Assembly (NCBI GenBank): GCA_933207985.1
Contig: OW240917.1
Coordinates: 119,476,754 to 119,540,753 of the forward strand
DNA length: 64,000 nucleotides
Reading direction: 5' to 3'
Source of the DNA: Pelobates cultripes
Lineage: Eukaryota; Chordata; Amphibia; Anura; Pelobatidae
In this document: one piece after another, positions 48,256-60,714 of the stretch
Numbering within the stretch: the stretch's first letter is position 1
Layout: every line of letters begins with the position of its first letter
Position numbers and translations under genes: made by a program
The notes under the pieces: generated by a model
Databases searched by the model: none
The model's input: only the letters and a program-made list of their open reading frames with translations
What the model was told of the DNA's origin: nothing

Positions 48256-48864
48256 TGTTCTATCAAATTCCCCTACCTCGTGAAAATCCCCTACCCTCGT
48301 CACTTCCGGTGAGGGGAATCGGCTGGATCCTGTGCTGCACATGCGTGCTAGCACTCCTGCTACTCCTCCACAGCAAGGTCCTGGAAGGTAAGTAAAACTA
48401 GTTTTACACTTTCATTATAGTTAGTGCATTCACTAAGCTTAGGCACACGGGACATTTAAGGTTAAGTGAGGGTTCAAATTAGGGTTAGGTAAGTGATTTT
48501 AACCTCACTCACACTCTATTCTTACCCTAACCCTTGGGGTAAGGGTTAAAATAAAGTGATTTTCCCCTAATGTGAAATTTAGTGATACTCCCCTAATGTG
48601 AAATTTCACTAAATATGAACAAGTTCCTAATCCTAACCCTAATTTGAACCCTAACATTAACCCTAAATGTCGCATGTCCTAAGCTTAGTGAATGCACTAA
48701 CTATAATGAAAGTGTAAAACTAGCTTTACTTACCTTCCAGGACCTTGCTGTGGAGGAGTAGCAGGAGTGCTAGCACGCATGTGCAGCACAGGATCCAGCC
48801 GATTCCCCTCACCGGATGTGACAAGGGTAGGGGATTTTCACGGGTAGGGGAATTTGATAGAACA
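48256..48864. mobile_element. 609-bp fold-back element, long near-identical arms
   Basis: The outer ends 'tgttctatcaaattccccta' and its complement bound arms of about 240 bp that pair over almost their full length. Shared landmarks are 'gtgctagcac', 'ggatcc' and 'cactttcattatagttagtg'. A central ~110-bp spacer repeats 'ccctaatgtgaaattt'. A GTGG tetramer flanks both ends, a possible short target duplication. No reading frame of note. High arm identity suggests a recent origin. Confidence 0.85.
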
Positions 48865-49773
48865 GTGGCAAGCATATTCACACCGAACATTTCAAAACAC
48901 AACACTTGTAGGTATCTGTATGGCTAATACACCCAACATATTAACTCCCAATAAGTTACTGATACACAACTAATAATTACCCCAATCTCTACACTAATTT
49001 CACTTTATAGCCTGCTGTAATAAAGGATGAAATGAGACAAACTTATATGGGAAAAAAAACAAAAACACCACCCCAAATCAAATTGACATAGTGAGGGTAG
49101 CATGGGATGCGGACACACTATTCAGACAAAAAAAACAAAAATCATGCTAGAGAGTTTCTCCTTTGTTGCATGTCCTCCTTTTTCCTTAAAGGGACAAAAG
49201 CCCTATACCTGCCTGATTGCTAGCTCCTGGGGTCTTCATTATTGGCTCCTGGCATTGCTCAGACAGTTCCTGCTATGGCATATGAGGCAGACCTAATCCC
49301 TGGGAAAGCCTAAAAAATGAAGTTCCATATGCATTTCTCTGTATTGCTGTATGAAGTGATCATACTATTGTACTGAAGCACTGCGGGTGATTCTATCTAT
49401 CTATCTATCTAAATATTTTGCATTAATGCATCCTCGTAAAAGAGAAAATATCACTTGTTAAGTGTTAAACAGCTGTAAACACATTGCATGACCAGGATAA
49501 CATGAGGTCAGAGTCACCAGCCTTATCACAACTTCTCTTTAGAACCAACAAAGTGATTATTTTAACACCTTCGATCTCCTGCATGCATGACCAAATGTTT
49601 GTCACACCACAACCGTGTAACAACACCTAAGTGGTATGTTTAAATAAATGTGCTCTCAGCTCCTGCAGACAGACAAACATGAAGATCTTTTTGTTATTGA
49701 ATCTCTCCTGTGCTTTAACAGCTGGCCTATAGAAATTAACATTTTATGGGTAGCTCAGTTTTCTAATGTACTT

Positions 49774-49853
49774 TTAACCCCTTAAGGACACATGACATGT
49801 GTGACATGTCATGATTCCCTTTTATTCCAGAAGTTTGGTCCTTAAGGGGTTAA
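49774..49853. mobile_element. 80-bp MITE, family A (copy 3)
   Basis: 80 bp from TTAA to TTAA with perfect 16-bp terminal inverted repeats. One difference from the 18707 copy. In this orientation its interior 'cccttttattccag' resembles a splice acceptor within a transcribed intron. Confidence 0.93.
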
Positions 49854-50466
49854 AGATGCTCTCTGACCATAGATGATGAAATGTTCTCTGCAGTTTTTTT
49901 TTTCTTTCTAGAATTTAATGTTTTTAAGTTCACGCCACTCCTAAACTTTCTTATAATTATTATGAATCCCAGCTCTGTCTTTTGCACCATATTTTTAAGT
50001 AGGGAGTTCTGTTTTGAATAAGCATATTCCATGTTTGCATTCTTTGTCTTTTTCCAACATTCAGACCTACATAGATTTAATTTAAAGCATTCTTGCTCTG
50101 TGCCACATAGAGCCTAGCTGGAAAAGGCTGGCTTGTGTTGAAAGATACTTTATTCAGCACGGGTTCTCTCCCAGATGAATTTAATAGCAGTCAAGGATTG
50201 GCAAAGCCGATTGCTCAGATCTTGTTTTCGTGCATAAAACTGTTGTACAATTTTCCTTCGTAAGACTAGTGCAACAAATTTAGCCTGCAGCCTATATGGT
50301 AGCCATTCCCACTACAGTAACATAAAAAAAGTTCATGGATATTACGTAGAAATGTATTGATGTTGTTGTTTTGTTATTTTGGTTTATTTAGTATAACATA
50401 TCTGTAAATGAGGATTTGTGTTTTGTTTTTCATCCTCTCGCATTAATAATAATTAGATATTTTTAG

Positions 50467-50469
<3 letters not shown>

Positions 50470-50501
<32 letters not shown>
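50470..50501. repeat. (AT)n microsatellite
   Basis: 16 AT units followed by TTTA repeats. Confidence 0.95.
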
Positions 50502-50506
<5 letters not shown>

Positions 50507-50989
50507 TTATTTATTTTTTAATGTATTCATGTGTACTGGGACACACTGCTATGGCTTCCGGTGATCAGTTCTAGGTTTTAAGGTACCCTAATTTGGAACA
50601 TTTAAAGTGGAACTCTTTAACACAATCAATATGTCTGCTTGTGAATGCAATACATTATTTGTAAATGGTGACCATCTGTTCTTATTATAATGATAATTTG
50701 CTGAGTGTAAGAAGTTTGGTGATGCACTCTGTTGTGTACTAATTACAACAGTGCAATAGTTCACATAGCTTTAATATAAATTAAAATTGACCGGTGTTTT
50801 TATCAAAGGACATTCCATGAACCGAAACAGAATTGTGCTCAATGCCCTGTCTACCTGCCCAATTTACACATGCCATGGCTCCTTGGCCCCTCATATGGAT
50901 TGACCCAAGACAGCACTCAAACCAAATAACCAATGTATCTGGCCAATAAAAACATATTGGTGAAGATGTAAGTGTATGTATGCGTATAT

Positions 50990-50990
50990 A

Positions 50991-51042
<52 letters not shown>
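50990..51042. repeat. (GT)n(AT)n microsatellite
   Basis: Short GT run then about 18 AT units. Confidence 0.95.
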
Positions 51043-51044
<2 letters not shown>

Positions 51045-51533
51045 TATAAATAAATAAAATCAGGATCGAAAATTATTAATCACTGGGGCCATGTAAAGCT
51101 ATGTGTGTGTACATGTGGAGGTTTAGATAAATGTGAAGTAGCCAGTGTGGCCACTGGCCACATATCGTGATCTAGAAAATAACATCAAGAAACATTGAAT
51201 AACTATCCAAATATGTAGCACGAGAGTATGCGTAAAAATAAATAAATCAGCAGCTCCAGACACTGTCTGCCTGATGCCTGAGGCTTTGGTCTCTTCAAAA
51301 TGCTCTGGCATTTGTGAAATTCTACATTGATCAACCCAAAGGTGCTAAGTCATTCAATAGCATCAGCTGGTCATTGTTTGACAGGCAGTTCATTGAGCTC
51401 CCATTCATTTGCTCACCTGAGCTCCCACCCACCCACCCAGTTAACTGTTCTGTACAGTACTTTATTTATAAGATAGGATCCAGTACTCTTCTATAATAGG
51501 GGAAAAATGTACTATCCTATTTTCACTACTTTC

Positions 51534-51794
51534 TAGTTAATATAATGTTAAACAAAAATCTGCACACCAGTCAAGCCATAAGACTTGCTTTTCCCACAGA
51601 AAACACAAATCTGCAGTGATGTTACTACCACAAAGGATTATGGGTGGGTATATGCAAATCAGTTCAAAATTTGCATATGCCCACGCAGAATCCTTTGCGG
51701 TAGTAACATCACTGCAGATTTGTGTTTTCTGTGGGAAAAGCAAGTCTTATGGCTTGACTGGTGTGCAGATTTTTGTTTAACATTGTATTAACTA
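51534..51794. mobile_element. 261-bp near-perfect palindrome (young fold-back MITE)
   Basis: The left arm from 'tagttaatataatgttaaac' and the right arm ending in its complement pair over about 125 bp with only a handful of mismatches. The 'tatgcaaat'/'atttgcata' segments close the stem around a 9-nt loop ('cagttcaaa'). The two arms generate near-identical reading frames on opposite strands (51537-51743 and 51585-51791), which are artefacts of the symmetry. The target duplication is unclear because the symmetry runs to the very edge. Confidence 0.9.
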
Positions 51795-54169
51795 TCCACA
51801 GATTTCAGGTGGAAGGGGTTTTCAATCACAAATTTTCCCCACCATAACATATATTATAATTAAAACCTCACAATCTTACAATAGTGTGGCATCTTTCAGA
51901 TTACAATCTGGGTGAAAAGGTGGGCAGGCCAGAAATGCAATAATGTAGACTAAATCGAATTAAATAGCCTTTATATATTGAACAGTTTTATACTTCCCGC
52001 TGTTATCACATCAATGATACATCACACCGGCCCAGGACAGGCTACCAGAACTTTCTTGGACCAAACTCCCCCATGCTTACCTTTAAACGACCGTGACACC
52101 TGTTTAAAAAAAAATAAAAATCATAATAATAATAATTAAAACAGTCCACCCTTAGAAGAACTGAACCCTCAGTATGTAACCAAGTTTAAAACCTAACCTC
52201 AGCTGTGTCAGTGCTGTAACCTGGACTTGCTGCAAACACTGTTGCTCTTACTGTAATTGTTTATTATCTGATATATAGAGCATCCAAGCATTAGATGTCT
52301 TTGCCTTTTTTTTTTTTCTCAGATCTGCTTTATTTTTGCAGCTGCATTTAAGGCAAATTCAGCCACTTTAAATAATTGTGTAAAAATGGTTAACTTAATC
52401 TTTTCTTGTCTTCAGTAGAAGAACCTAAAATATCATTTTAGTTTATCGTTGCCCTTGGCAGTTTAACCCTATTGTGTTTCATCGATTGTTTATTAGAATA
52501 TGAACATAATTTTATATCATATTTAGTCCATGAATTGTGGTTAATGCCACTTTAAGATTTTTAGATACGTAAATTTTAGCTCTAAAAGTAGGGCATGAAA
52601 TTAGAGATTACTTCAGCTGTCAATGTACTAGCACATTTAAGAGATTCACAGAAATTAATGTTAAAAATAGACTGTTGTGCAAAAAAAGGATTTGTGGGCA
52701 GTAATAAAAGAAAACGTGTGATATAGCAAAACAATGGTCTTTATTTAGCACGTAGTGAAAATCTCTGTGCTCTATACTCCCAGTGTGAGAAGGTGAATTA
52801 TTAAATGTTGTAAGATCAAATTAATTGACTGATGGATAAATTAACCAAAGATTTGTTTAAAAAAAACAAAAAGTCCTCCTTTTTTCAGTAAGCATTGTGA
52901 ATGTGTGTGGACTAGCCACTTTCTGTTCTGGGACGTGCTAAACAAAGTGTGTAATTTTGTGAATCCATTAGATCTAGACATACAGTGATATTTTTGCTTC
53001 ATTGTGAAACAAGATTACATGACCGCTATATATTAACCGTAGTCTATGGAACACTGAAATTGTTTTAATGTTGTTTTAGAAACGGAATAGGCTTGTTTCA
53101 CGCAAGTTGAACAATGATATTTTTAGGGACATCCAAACCACCATTACCATTTTGGTTGACAGATGCAGAGTACCCAGCACTGATTGGTCAACAGGTTTCG
53201 CATGGTGCATAGATTATCCAAGGTGTGCCTGTGCAATAATTGCCAAAATTTGTTATTCTTCCTTATTTTTCTGGGTATTCACCAATCTTTTATTAAAACC
53301 ATCCTGTCAATGCCTAGTCCTGCAGAAAGGGTAACAGAATCTCAAAGTGTACAGCCTTATTGTAATAACAGTCCAGGATTACACCTTAAAATCTGATACT
53401 TGTAGCTAATTGGAAAAATGCATGCATAAACATTAATTTGTATTCTCCTCATTGGATATTTCTGTGTTCTGGAATATGCTTATGCAACCAGTACTTATGG
53501 AACAAACAAATGTTTCTCTTTGTTTATTGTGGGACAAAACCCCCCCAAAAAACGGCAACAACAAAGCAACTTTTTGCAGTGTTAGATTGTTGGCTATTGC
53601 TCTAGATGGCCCCAGTGATTAATAACTTTCGATCCTGATTTAGTTACAGCTACAGGATGACTTGTCTGACGAAATTGACTGGGTAATAAAGTGAAGATGA
53701 GACAAATTGGATATTTTTGAAAACTGCTTTTTTTTTTTTTATCTGCTATACAAAAAGTTCTCCACATTTTATAAAAGAGATTATGAGTTAGTCAAACCAC
53801 TGGCTGCTTTACGCTCCGTTGAGTGTGCCACGTCATGTTTTAGTGTACACGTGTTTGAGAAAAAGCACCCAATGATGGGGAGAAAACCAAAACACAATGA
53901 AACTTCACTTTCAAAAATGTTTAGCCTTGCATGTATGGATATAGCCTTCAGGCACAAGTGAATGCTGTAGAAATCTAGAGAAGAATAAGTGTGGGCGTGT
54001 ATGTGTATATATATATATATTTATTTATTATGTTTTTAGCTGTTGACTGTATTTAATTTAAAAACTTTTTCCTTTTTTTTTTATGCTGCTGAGACTTTGC
54101 ATGTTTCAATTACAGAGCTGTGAAATAAGTAATCTTTCTCAGCTTTTTTTTTTTTTAACTTGGAGTAAA

Positions 54170-54700
54170 AGCAGCTAAGGGTGATGTCAGAGCCTTCACT
54201 GAAGGCACTGAGAGTGCTGGCAGAATGTGATGCAGCTGCAGTACTACATGATGTTGGAAATGAGGTTGTGAGAGCATAAAGGCTTTCCGTATTCCCAGGG
54301 CGCACAACTGCTTGCGGCTTTGGCTTTGATCTCTTCAAAGGCTGCTGCTGCCTCCTCCTAGATGGGGGAGACTTGGCTGCTGTTTGCTCTCATTGAAAAA
54401 AGGCAGAGGTCTTTATTCAGGCAGAAATCAATCACTGTGCAGGAACAATTAAATGTAATTCAACCATCATGGAACCAGGATGAGATTATGGGTTTGTTAC
54501 CTGAGTGACTGTGTGGAAATGGGGAGCACAGCCCTGCTGACATGCCGCGTTCTGATGACCATAATAGGCACATGAGTGATGTGAAGGGTGAGGAGAGGCA
54601 CAATGACAAATGATGGTCATGCTGTCCAGCAGAGCAGAAAATTAGGTTACAATTGGGAGATAATACTTGCATATGTAACCGTATTTTAGCAAGCTGGCCA
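54170..54700. promoter_or_regulatory. Candidate conserved non-coding element in LEF1 intron 3
   Basis: Unique sequence of higher complexity and GC than its surroundings, with no mobile-element signatures. It contains a pair of TCF/LEF motifs listed separately. Regulatory function is a hypothesis. Confidence 0.3.
54324..54340. promoter_or_regulatory. Inverted pair of TCF/LEF consensus sites
   Basis: CTTTGAT (54324-54330) and TTCAAAG (54334-54340) are opposed with a 3-nt spacer. Both fit the TCF/LEF HMG-box consensus CTTTGWW. LEF1 is a known Wnt target, so autoregulation through such a site is possible. The motif is short enough to arise by chance in 64 kb. Confidence 0.3.
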
Positions 54701-55081
54701 ATTCAAGGCAATTAATACAATAGGAACCTGATGTACAACCAAATAAAAAAGTGCAATGCAAGATGTCTGTCTTGATGATGTTTGTGCTGCCACCTGTGTG
54801 GGATGTCCTATGGATGGGTGCAGAAACATGGCTGTGGAATTATTTTGATGCTTAAATCCTTAATGATCTGATAAACGACCAAGATTATATTAAGGTGATG
54901 GATTATTCACAGGATCTGGAAATTGTGGAAAATAGACGTGTGAGGTGCAAATATTAGACCAAAACAGCCACACAAAAAAAAAAAAATCAAAATAAAATCT
55001 CCTATTACACCTTTTGTGTTATAACTAGTTTGGTCTAAAGCTTGTAATTTCCTTGTCTGCTTTCCACAATTTTCCAGTTTA

Positions 55082-55740
55082 AAGGCACCCAGACCACTTC
55101 AGCTCATTGAAGTTCCAGAGAACTGCAATACTTATATTGCAGCTCTGTCTGCTCTCTGTGGCTGTCTATCAGTAGAGGGCTTCTAGAATCCAAACCGACC
55201 TTTGGTCGGTTATCTGACGTTGGACGTACTCATGGACCTCCGGGACCTCTGGCGTCAGATTTGCCTCATAGGAAAACCTTGAATAAGCATTTTAACAACG
55301 TGCGCTGTGTGTGTTACTTTATCTAAGGGAACACTATAGTGTCCATAATTCAAACTAGTGTTACATAACCTGTTTGTGTGAACAGTCCCCCTCATTACAT
55401 GCTTTTATTCGCATTTTATCTCTCACCTTGGCTGGCCCTGCCTCCATGACTGAGATCCTCAATCTTGGAAAGTATTGGGAGGCTTTTGTACATGCATGGC
55501 AAAACGCTGCACTGTGCCAGTCAGCATCTGGGTGTACAGCACTCCCTCCTGCCAGGCACTCTGTGTAGCATGGCCGTGCGGAGCAGTGCGCATTGCAGTA
55601 CAAGAACGTATGATTCCTGTACCCGGCCGAACTGAGAGGAAGTGCTCACTGAGAGAGCACTTCATGTCAGTCCAACTGGGTATAAGAGTCGGAATCTCCT
55701 GAACCGCGGTGCGCACTGCTCCACTTGGCCACGCTATCAG
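55082..55740. repeat. Miniature element fragments related to the 'aacactatagtgt' family
   Basis: 55082-55110 has the 'aaaggcacccagaccacttc' module seen in family B. 55327-55346 has 'gggaacactatagtgtccat'. Within the following part, 55566-55594 ('tagcatggccgtgcggagca') pairs with 55705-55735. Borders are not resolved. Confidence 0.5.
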
Positions 55741-56530
55741 GAGACACACCGGGAGCGGGGACCAAGGAGGGGAAAGAGAGTGGGGCACTAAGGGACGGGG
55801 GAGGGAGGGACACTATGGGACGGCAGGGGGGGAGTGATATGCATCACTATGGGACAGGGGGTGGGGGTGGTAAGGAACACTATGGGGGAGGGTGGGTGGA
55901 AAGGAACACTATGGGACAGGGGAGAAGGGAAAGGAACACTATGGGACAGGGAAGAGGGGAAAAGAACATTATAGGACAGGGGAGAAGGGAGAAGAACACT
56001 ATGGGACAGGGGAGAGGGGAGAAGAACACTATGGGACAGGGGAGAGGGGAGAAGAACACTATGGGACAGGGGAGAGGGGAGAAGAACACTATGGGACAGG
56101 GGAGAGGGGAGAAGAACACTATGGGACAGGGGAGAGGGGAGAAGAACACTATGGGACAGGGGAGAGGGGAAAAGAACACTATGGGACAGGGGAGAGGGGA
56201 AAAGAACACTATGGGACAGGGGAGAGGGGAAAAGAACACTATGGGACAAGGGGAGGGGGCAAAAGAACACTATGGGACAGGGGAGAAGGGAGAGGGGAAA
56301 AGAACATTATGGGACAGGGGAGGCGGGGGAGACGAGGGAAGAACACTATGGGACAGGGGAGGGGGAGGAACAACACTATGGTACAGGGGAGGGGGGGAAC
56401 AACACTAGGGGGAGAGAGGAACATTAAGGGAGGGAAGATGAAAGGAACACTGGGGTAGGAGGGGGAACACTGAAAGAGAATGGAGAGGAACATAAAGGGG
56501 AATGGAGGGGACCAAGACACAGGTAAGGGG
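55741..56530. repeat. 30-bp GA-rich minisatellite
   Basis: Unit approximately 'gaacactatgggacagggga' plus 'gaggggaaaa'. About 12 well-ordered copies lie at 55908-56250, flanked by looser copies. Because 30 is divisible by 3, every frame without a stop in the unit stays open and gives repetitive frames of up to 227 codons on both strands (for example GQGRGEKNTM repeated). There is no sign of a real gene. Confidence 0.95.
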
Positions 56531-56555
56531 TGGGGGGGGAGTTCCTACCGCACAT

Positions 56556-56790
56556 ATTTACACACAAACACACTGCATCCACTACACAAACACACACACA
56601 CACACACACACACTGCATCCACTACCCACACTGCATCCACTACATAAACAAGCACACTACTTCCACTACACAAACACACACACTGCATCCACTACCAACA
56701 CTGCATCCACCACACACACACTCACACACTGCATTTACTAATCAAATACTCTCACTGCATCCACTACACACACACACATAAATATTCTTG
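56556..56790. repeat. CA-rich tandem repeat with 'actgcatccactac' unit
   Basis: (CA)n runs alternate with copies of 'actgcatccactac' at about 56571, 56611, 56629, 56683, 56700 and 56753. Confidence 0.9.
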
Positions 56791-57351
56791 AAAACATAAA
56801 ATAAACTGACTGCCATGTATATTTTGTGCATTTAAAAATTGCAAAAGAAATATTGTAAATGTACAGAATATCGGTAAGCTATCAGCCTGAAAGTTCACAG
56901 ATTATCGGTATCGGCTCTAAAAAAATCAATATTGTCAATCCCTAGTGGAGACCCCTTACATAGATGCTGCATGCTGTGCAGCACTGAGATAGGAAGCAGC
57001 TTTAGTGACCATCTGAGTGACTGCCATTAGAGGTGTAACTAGGCCCCTTTACATTGAAAACCCCACAGAGACAGGATATAGACACCAGAACCATTACATT
57101 AAGATGCAGTGGTTATGGTGACTATACTGTCTCTGTAAGATTTAGAAGCAAACTATGATAGTAGCTTCTTGTGCTGTAAATATGATCAAAGAGATAATAA
57201 AACTGAGTCTGGACAAGCTTGACAGTATATAAATCAACAATGCTATATCACAGGCCAATAATGTTTGCCTTGGCCTTGTTAAGGAAGACAAAATAATCTG
57301 ATTGCTACAGCTTTTAGAAATATTTATAAATATGCATTATAGAGCAATGCC

Positions 57352-57582
57352 TAAAAATTTGCAAAAGAGACGGCACATGAGGTGCACACAGGACGGTAAA
57401 ATACAGCTAAAAGTATATAAAAAAAAAAAATAAATCCAGTACTCCCGAACTCCCAAAACAGTAGTTTTATTTGAAACCCCCCAACAGCAGTCTTTCAGTC
57501 CCAGTAAGGGCTTTTATCAAGCCTGAGGGTTCCAAACTACTGTTCTGGGAGTTTGTGTGCGCTGGATCTTTTTCGTTCTAGC
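57352..57582 (-). mobile_element. 231-bp inverted-repeat element with 14-bp target duplication (hammerhead-bearing class)
   Basis: Flanked by TATAGAGCAATGCC (57338-57351) and TATAGAGCAATTCC (57583-57596), 13 of 14 bases alike. On the minus strand: arm 1 with 'actcccagaacagtagttt', a loop with a degenerate hammerhead-like core, arm 2 with 'aaactactgttttgggagtt', then an ~85-nt tail containing a poly-T/A run. Same layout as the elements at 8533, 32936 and 33863. No coding frame. Confidence 0.6.
57480..57532 (-). ncRNA. Hammerhead-ribozyme-like motif, strongly degenerate
   Basis: On the minus strand: TTGATAA (for CUGAUGA), a CCC...GGG stem, then TGAAAGAC in place of the GAAAC box. Recognisable only by comparison with the motifs at 33408 and 34217. 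Certainly not active as it stands. Confidence 0.25.
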
Positions 57583-58779
57583 TATAGAGCAATTCCAACG
57601 CACCGCTTGTGGCTATACATATTCAGCATGGCTGGTTTTGATGTGGCTGTCTCGTCTGAGCATAGGTCTGCTGAATATCTCTGATTTCTATAGTAATGCA
57701 TTTTACACTCCTTGAAATAATTGAATTAATACTTTTTACAAAGTGATGACTATGCTTAATTTAAAAAGGGTTTAATTTGCACAATAGGATGTGGTGGTAG
57801 AATGTTCAGATTTCCACTTTGGGGACTACTGTGTACAGTATATATTACAGAGTTGTATTTATAAAAAAAATAAAAATAAAGGTACATTTTAATTTTATAT
57901 TTTTAATCATCAGAAGCTGGCTGCTTTTTCCACCAGCTTCCTAATTCAAAGTTGGGCAAATAAACCCTTAATTGTCCCTTTTTAAAGGGGAAATCCCATT
58001 TCCTGCCACCTTCCTTTTTGCTGTATGCAGTGGACATTTTTGCCTTGTGGGTACTTAGCTCTGATAATATCCTGTTTTTATCACAGTATCTGTTATTGCA
58101 GCCTGTGGCACATCGTTTATGCTGTTGCTGCAAACACTGTTCCAGACCATACAAATTACAAGTAGGAAATCCTCCTTGATGAACCTACTTGCCAGTTTGA
58201 AGACGGTGTGCCAATTTATTTCATTATCCCTCAGGGGAAGGGCCAATTAGGAGAACCGGCTTTAGAAGCTTAGACAGTTGGCAGTGTATAGTAACTCAGT
58301 GTAGAGTTCTTTGTTATAGCCTTTTTGTCTCCAGTATGGGAGCATATAGGCCAAAGCACGAACATGTTTAATGAAGGTGGTCATTAGGCCGAAGTTATGA
58401 ATAATTTCCCATACTACATTGCAATATGCAATTACATAGAAGTGTATGATATTTCAGAGAAATTCTGATAGACAGAAGGTTTAGTTTCTTTTCTCTCAGA
58501 CCCGTTTTGGAGGAATTTTATATTAAATGCCCATTTAATTTATTGTTTTGGTTTTAACAACAAATCTTTTTATTTGAAATAAACCCGCAGCTCTAACGTG
58601 AAATGGATATAGAGTTCATAAACTGTTTTTTTTTGTTTGTTTTTTATTTAGAAAAGCTTCTTGTTTTGCATTTTAATCGATATTTTTTTTTTTTTTTTTA
58701 ATCCCCTGCTGCCAAGGTTCTCTTGCAATTATGAGATATCTTTCCTAACGATTGCATAGTTTGAAAGGGCAGAGCATAA

Positions 58780-59400
58780 AGACCAAAAAAAAAACCCTAG
58801 AAGCGGAGCTATGAAAATGCATTGATGCACAGTTCCGTATACAAGGCCACATTTACCTTTTATGCTGTTCAAGCAGAGACATCAGAGGCGTGAGAGCTGC
58901 TTTGAGTTACAGATCTTCAAACAATATAAGTCAAAACAAAAAATCAATCCCTCCGGTCCCTGGGAGCAGTTATCTAGAGATAAAAGAGAAAAATAAAGTT
59001 ATGCTAAAGCAGAGAGGGGAAAGGGAACAGATATGCCGAGCAAGAACAGAGCATGAGCAGTACTGAAGTGGACTTCATATGAGCCAACATCAATGAATTT
59101 TTATCTTGTCAGAAAAAAGTTTGAGGTTTGCCAACTCTTTTCAGCACAGCTCCAATCTGCTCCAGGGCTGCCTGAAGCTTTGGCCTCAGTAAACCACCCC
59201 CTCCCTGCTCCTTTTTCTCCCCTTCATTTCTGAAATCTAATCACATAGGAATTCTGATCTATATTACTGAAGACATGAAACTTTGCTGAATATTTTAAGG
59301 TCGACATGAAGACCGTTTGTAGAATCCCTTTCCATCACATTATTAGAATCTTGCTTGCCCATTGATCTTATTCTTTTGCCAAGCATCAATCTGTGTTTCT
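58780..59400. promoter_or_regulatory. Candidate conserved non-coding element in LEF1 intron 3
   Basis: About 600 bp of unique, evenly mixed sequence lacking simple or mobile repeats, with clusters of TAAT/ATTA, GATA-like and E-box-like words, between AT-rich stretches. Vertebrate developmental genes such as LEF1 often keep enhancers in long introns. This is a composition-based guess. Confidence 0.3.
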
Positions 59401-60714
59401 GTCTGTGCACCCCTGTGTCTGTCAATGGATTTTATTTACTGTACAGTGTGTTTTTTTTATTTTTTATTAACTTACCTGTCAAACTGGGTATGTACTATCA
59501 CCACGAGACCTAGTGTACAGTTAACTGTATCTTTTACACTCATAAGTGGAAGTGCTTCCTCAAAGGACTTGCAAATATTTTTTATGCCAACAGCCATGGG
59601 GCATTTCCTAGTTTGTTGGATTAATGGTACATAGATTAGACTGCCTTTAGTATAGCCAGTTTTTAACATACTGTTCACCCTTCACTTATGGTTTTGTTTG
59701 TCTTTTGTTTTGGGATTACCTGACCAATCAATGTGTAATGTGCTGCCAGAATATGCTCTGATACTATGTAAAACTTTTTTTTTTATATATATATACTGCA
59801 GAATTTCTTTATTTTAGACTGATCTACTTGTATGCTCCAAACATTTGTAATGATTTCCAAGTGATTAGTTTGTACCAAGAGTGTACAATATTATAACGTT
59901 AAGGCCTGTAAGGTATCCCTGTAAGAGATCATCTACTAAGCAATAAATATAATATAGCAGGAATGTGGAACTGCACTCAAACCCATTTGAAATGTATCCG
60001 GATGCACCAGACGAGTCCCAGTACCAGGAACCAAATATTTGATGAGGAAAAATAGAAGAGAATTTTTTTCCTACTAAACAATAAAGACTAAAGACAGAAT
60101 TTTAATGATGTAAATGAGTAAAAAAAAAAATAATTATATTATGGTGCAAACTTAGTGCTCTTGTGGACCCATGTGTCTAGGGAAGCATGACTTCTGCCTA
60201 CACATCTGAGCTTTGTTATAATGTTTACGTGGGGGAGTGGATGATGGACCTCACCATGCTAATACAGAAATTACACCGCAATAAAAAAAGTGTAAATTTA
60301 ACACTTTAAAGCATATATATCATTGGATTTTTTTATTTTCAGTTTTTGTAATGTAAAGGGTGTACAAGTTTCAGTCATGGAAATACAGTAACAGTAAATC
60401 AAATCCTGGACAAGGTCCATCCCTACATATGTCCAGAGGGCACAGGGATAAAAGGGGGCAGGAGTATGATTAGGACATCATCACCTCAAACCTAAAGTGA
60501 GTAAGGACATAGAGTGGCAGCATCACTGAAAAGGTTACTTACTCCACTAGGATTTATCTTCGATGTCGCCAGCGAAAATGTAACAGAAATAAAAAAACAA
60601 ACATAAGAACCAGGAAGGGATGAAAGACAGAGATAATTGGATTTGTAAAAATTCAGCATTCCTAGTACTCACTATACAGCTTAGTAGCAACTATACGTTA
60701 GTTTCATCTTACTG

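Noticed and set aside
48480..48670. Telomere-like 'ccctaaccctaa' strings
   Set aside because: Only a few imperfect CCCTAA units, present in mirrored form in both arms of a fold-back element, so not an interstitial telomere array.
51537..51791. Twin 68-codon frames on opposite strands with almost the same protein
   Set aside because: Direct consequence of the near-perfect palindrome. No independent coding evidence.
55725..56408. 227-codon open frame on the + strand (and 160 and 119 codons on the minus strand)
   Set aside because: Produced by a 30-bp minisatellite whose unit length is divisible by three. Frames are open on both strands, and the product is a pure 10-residue repeat.
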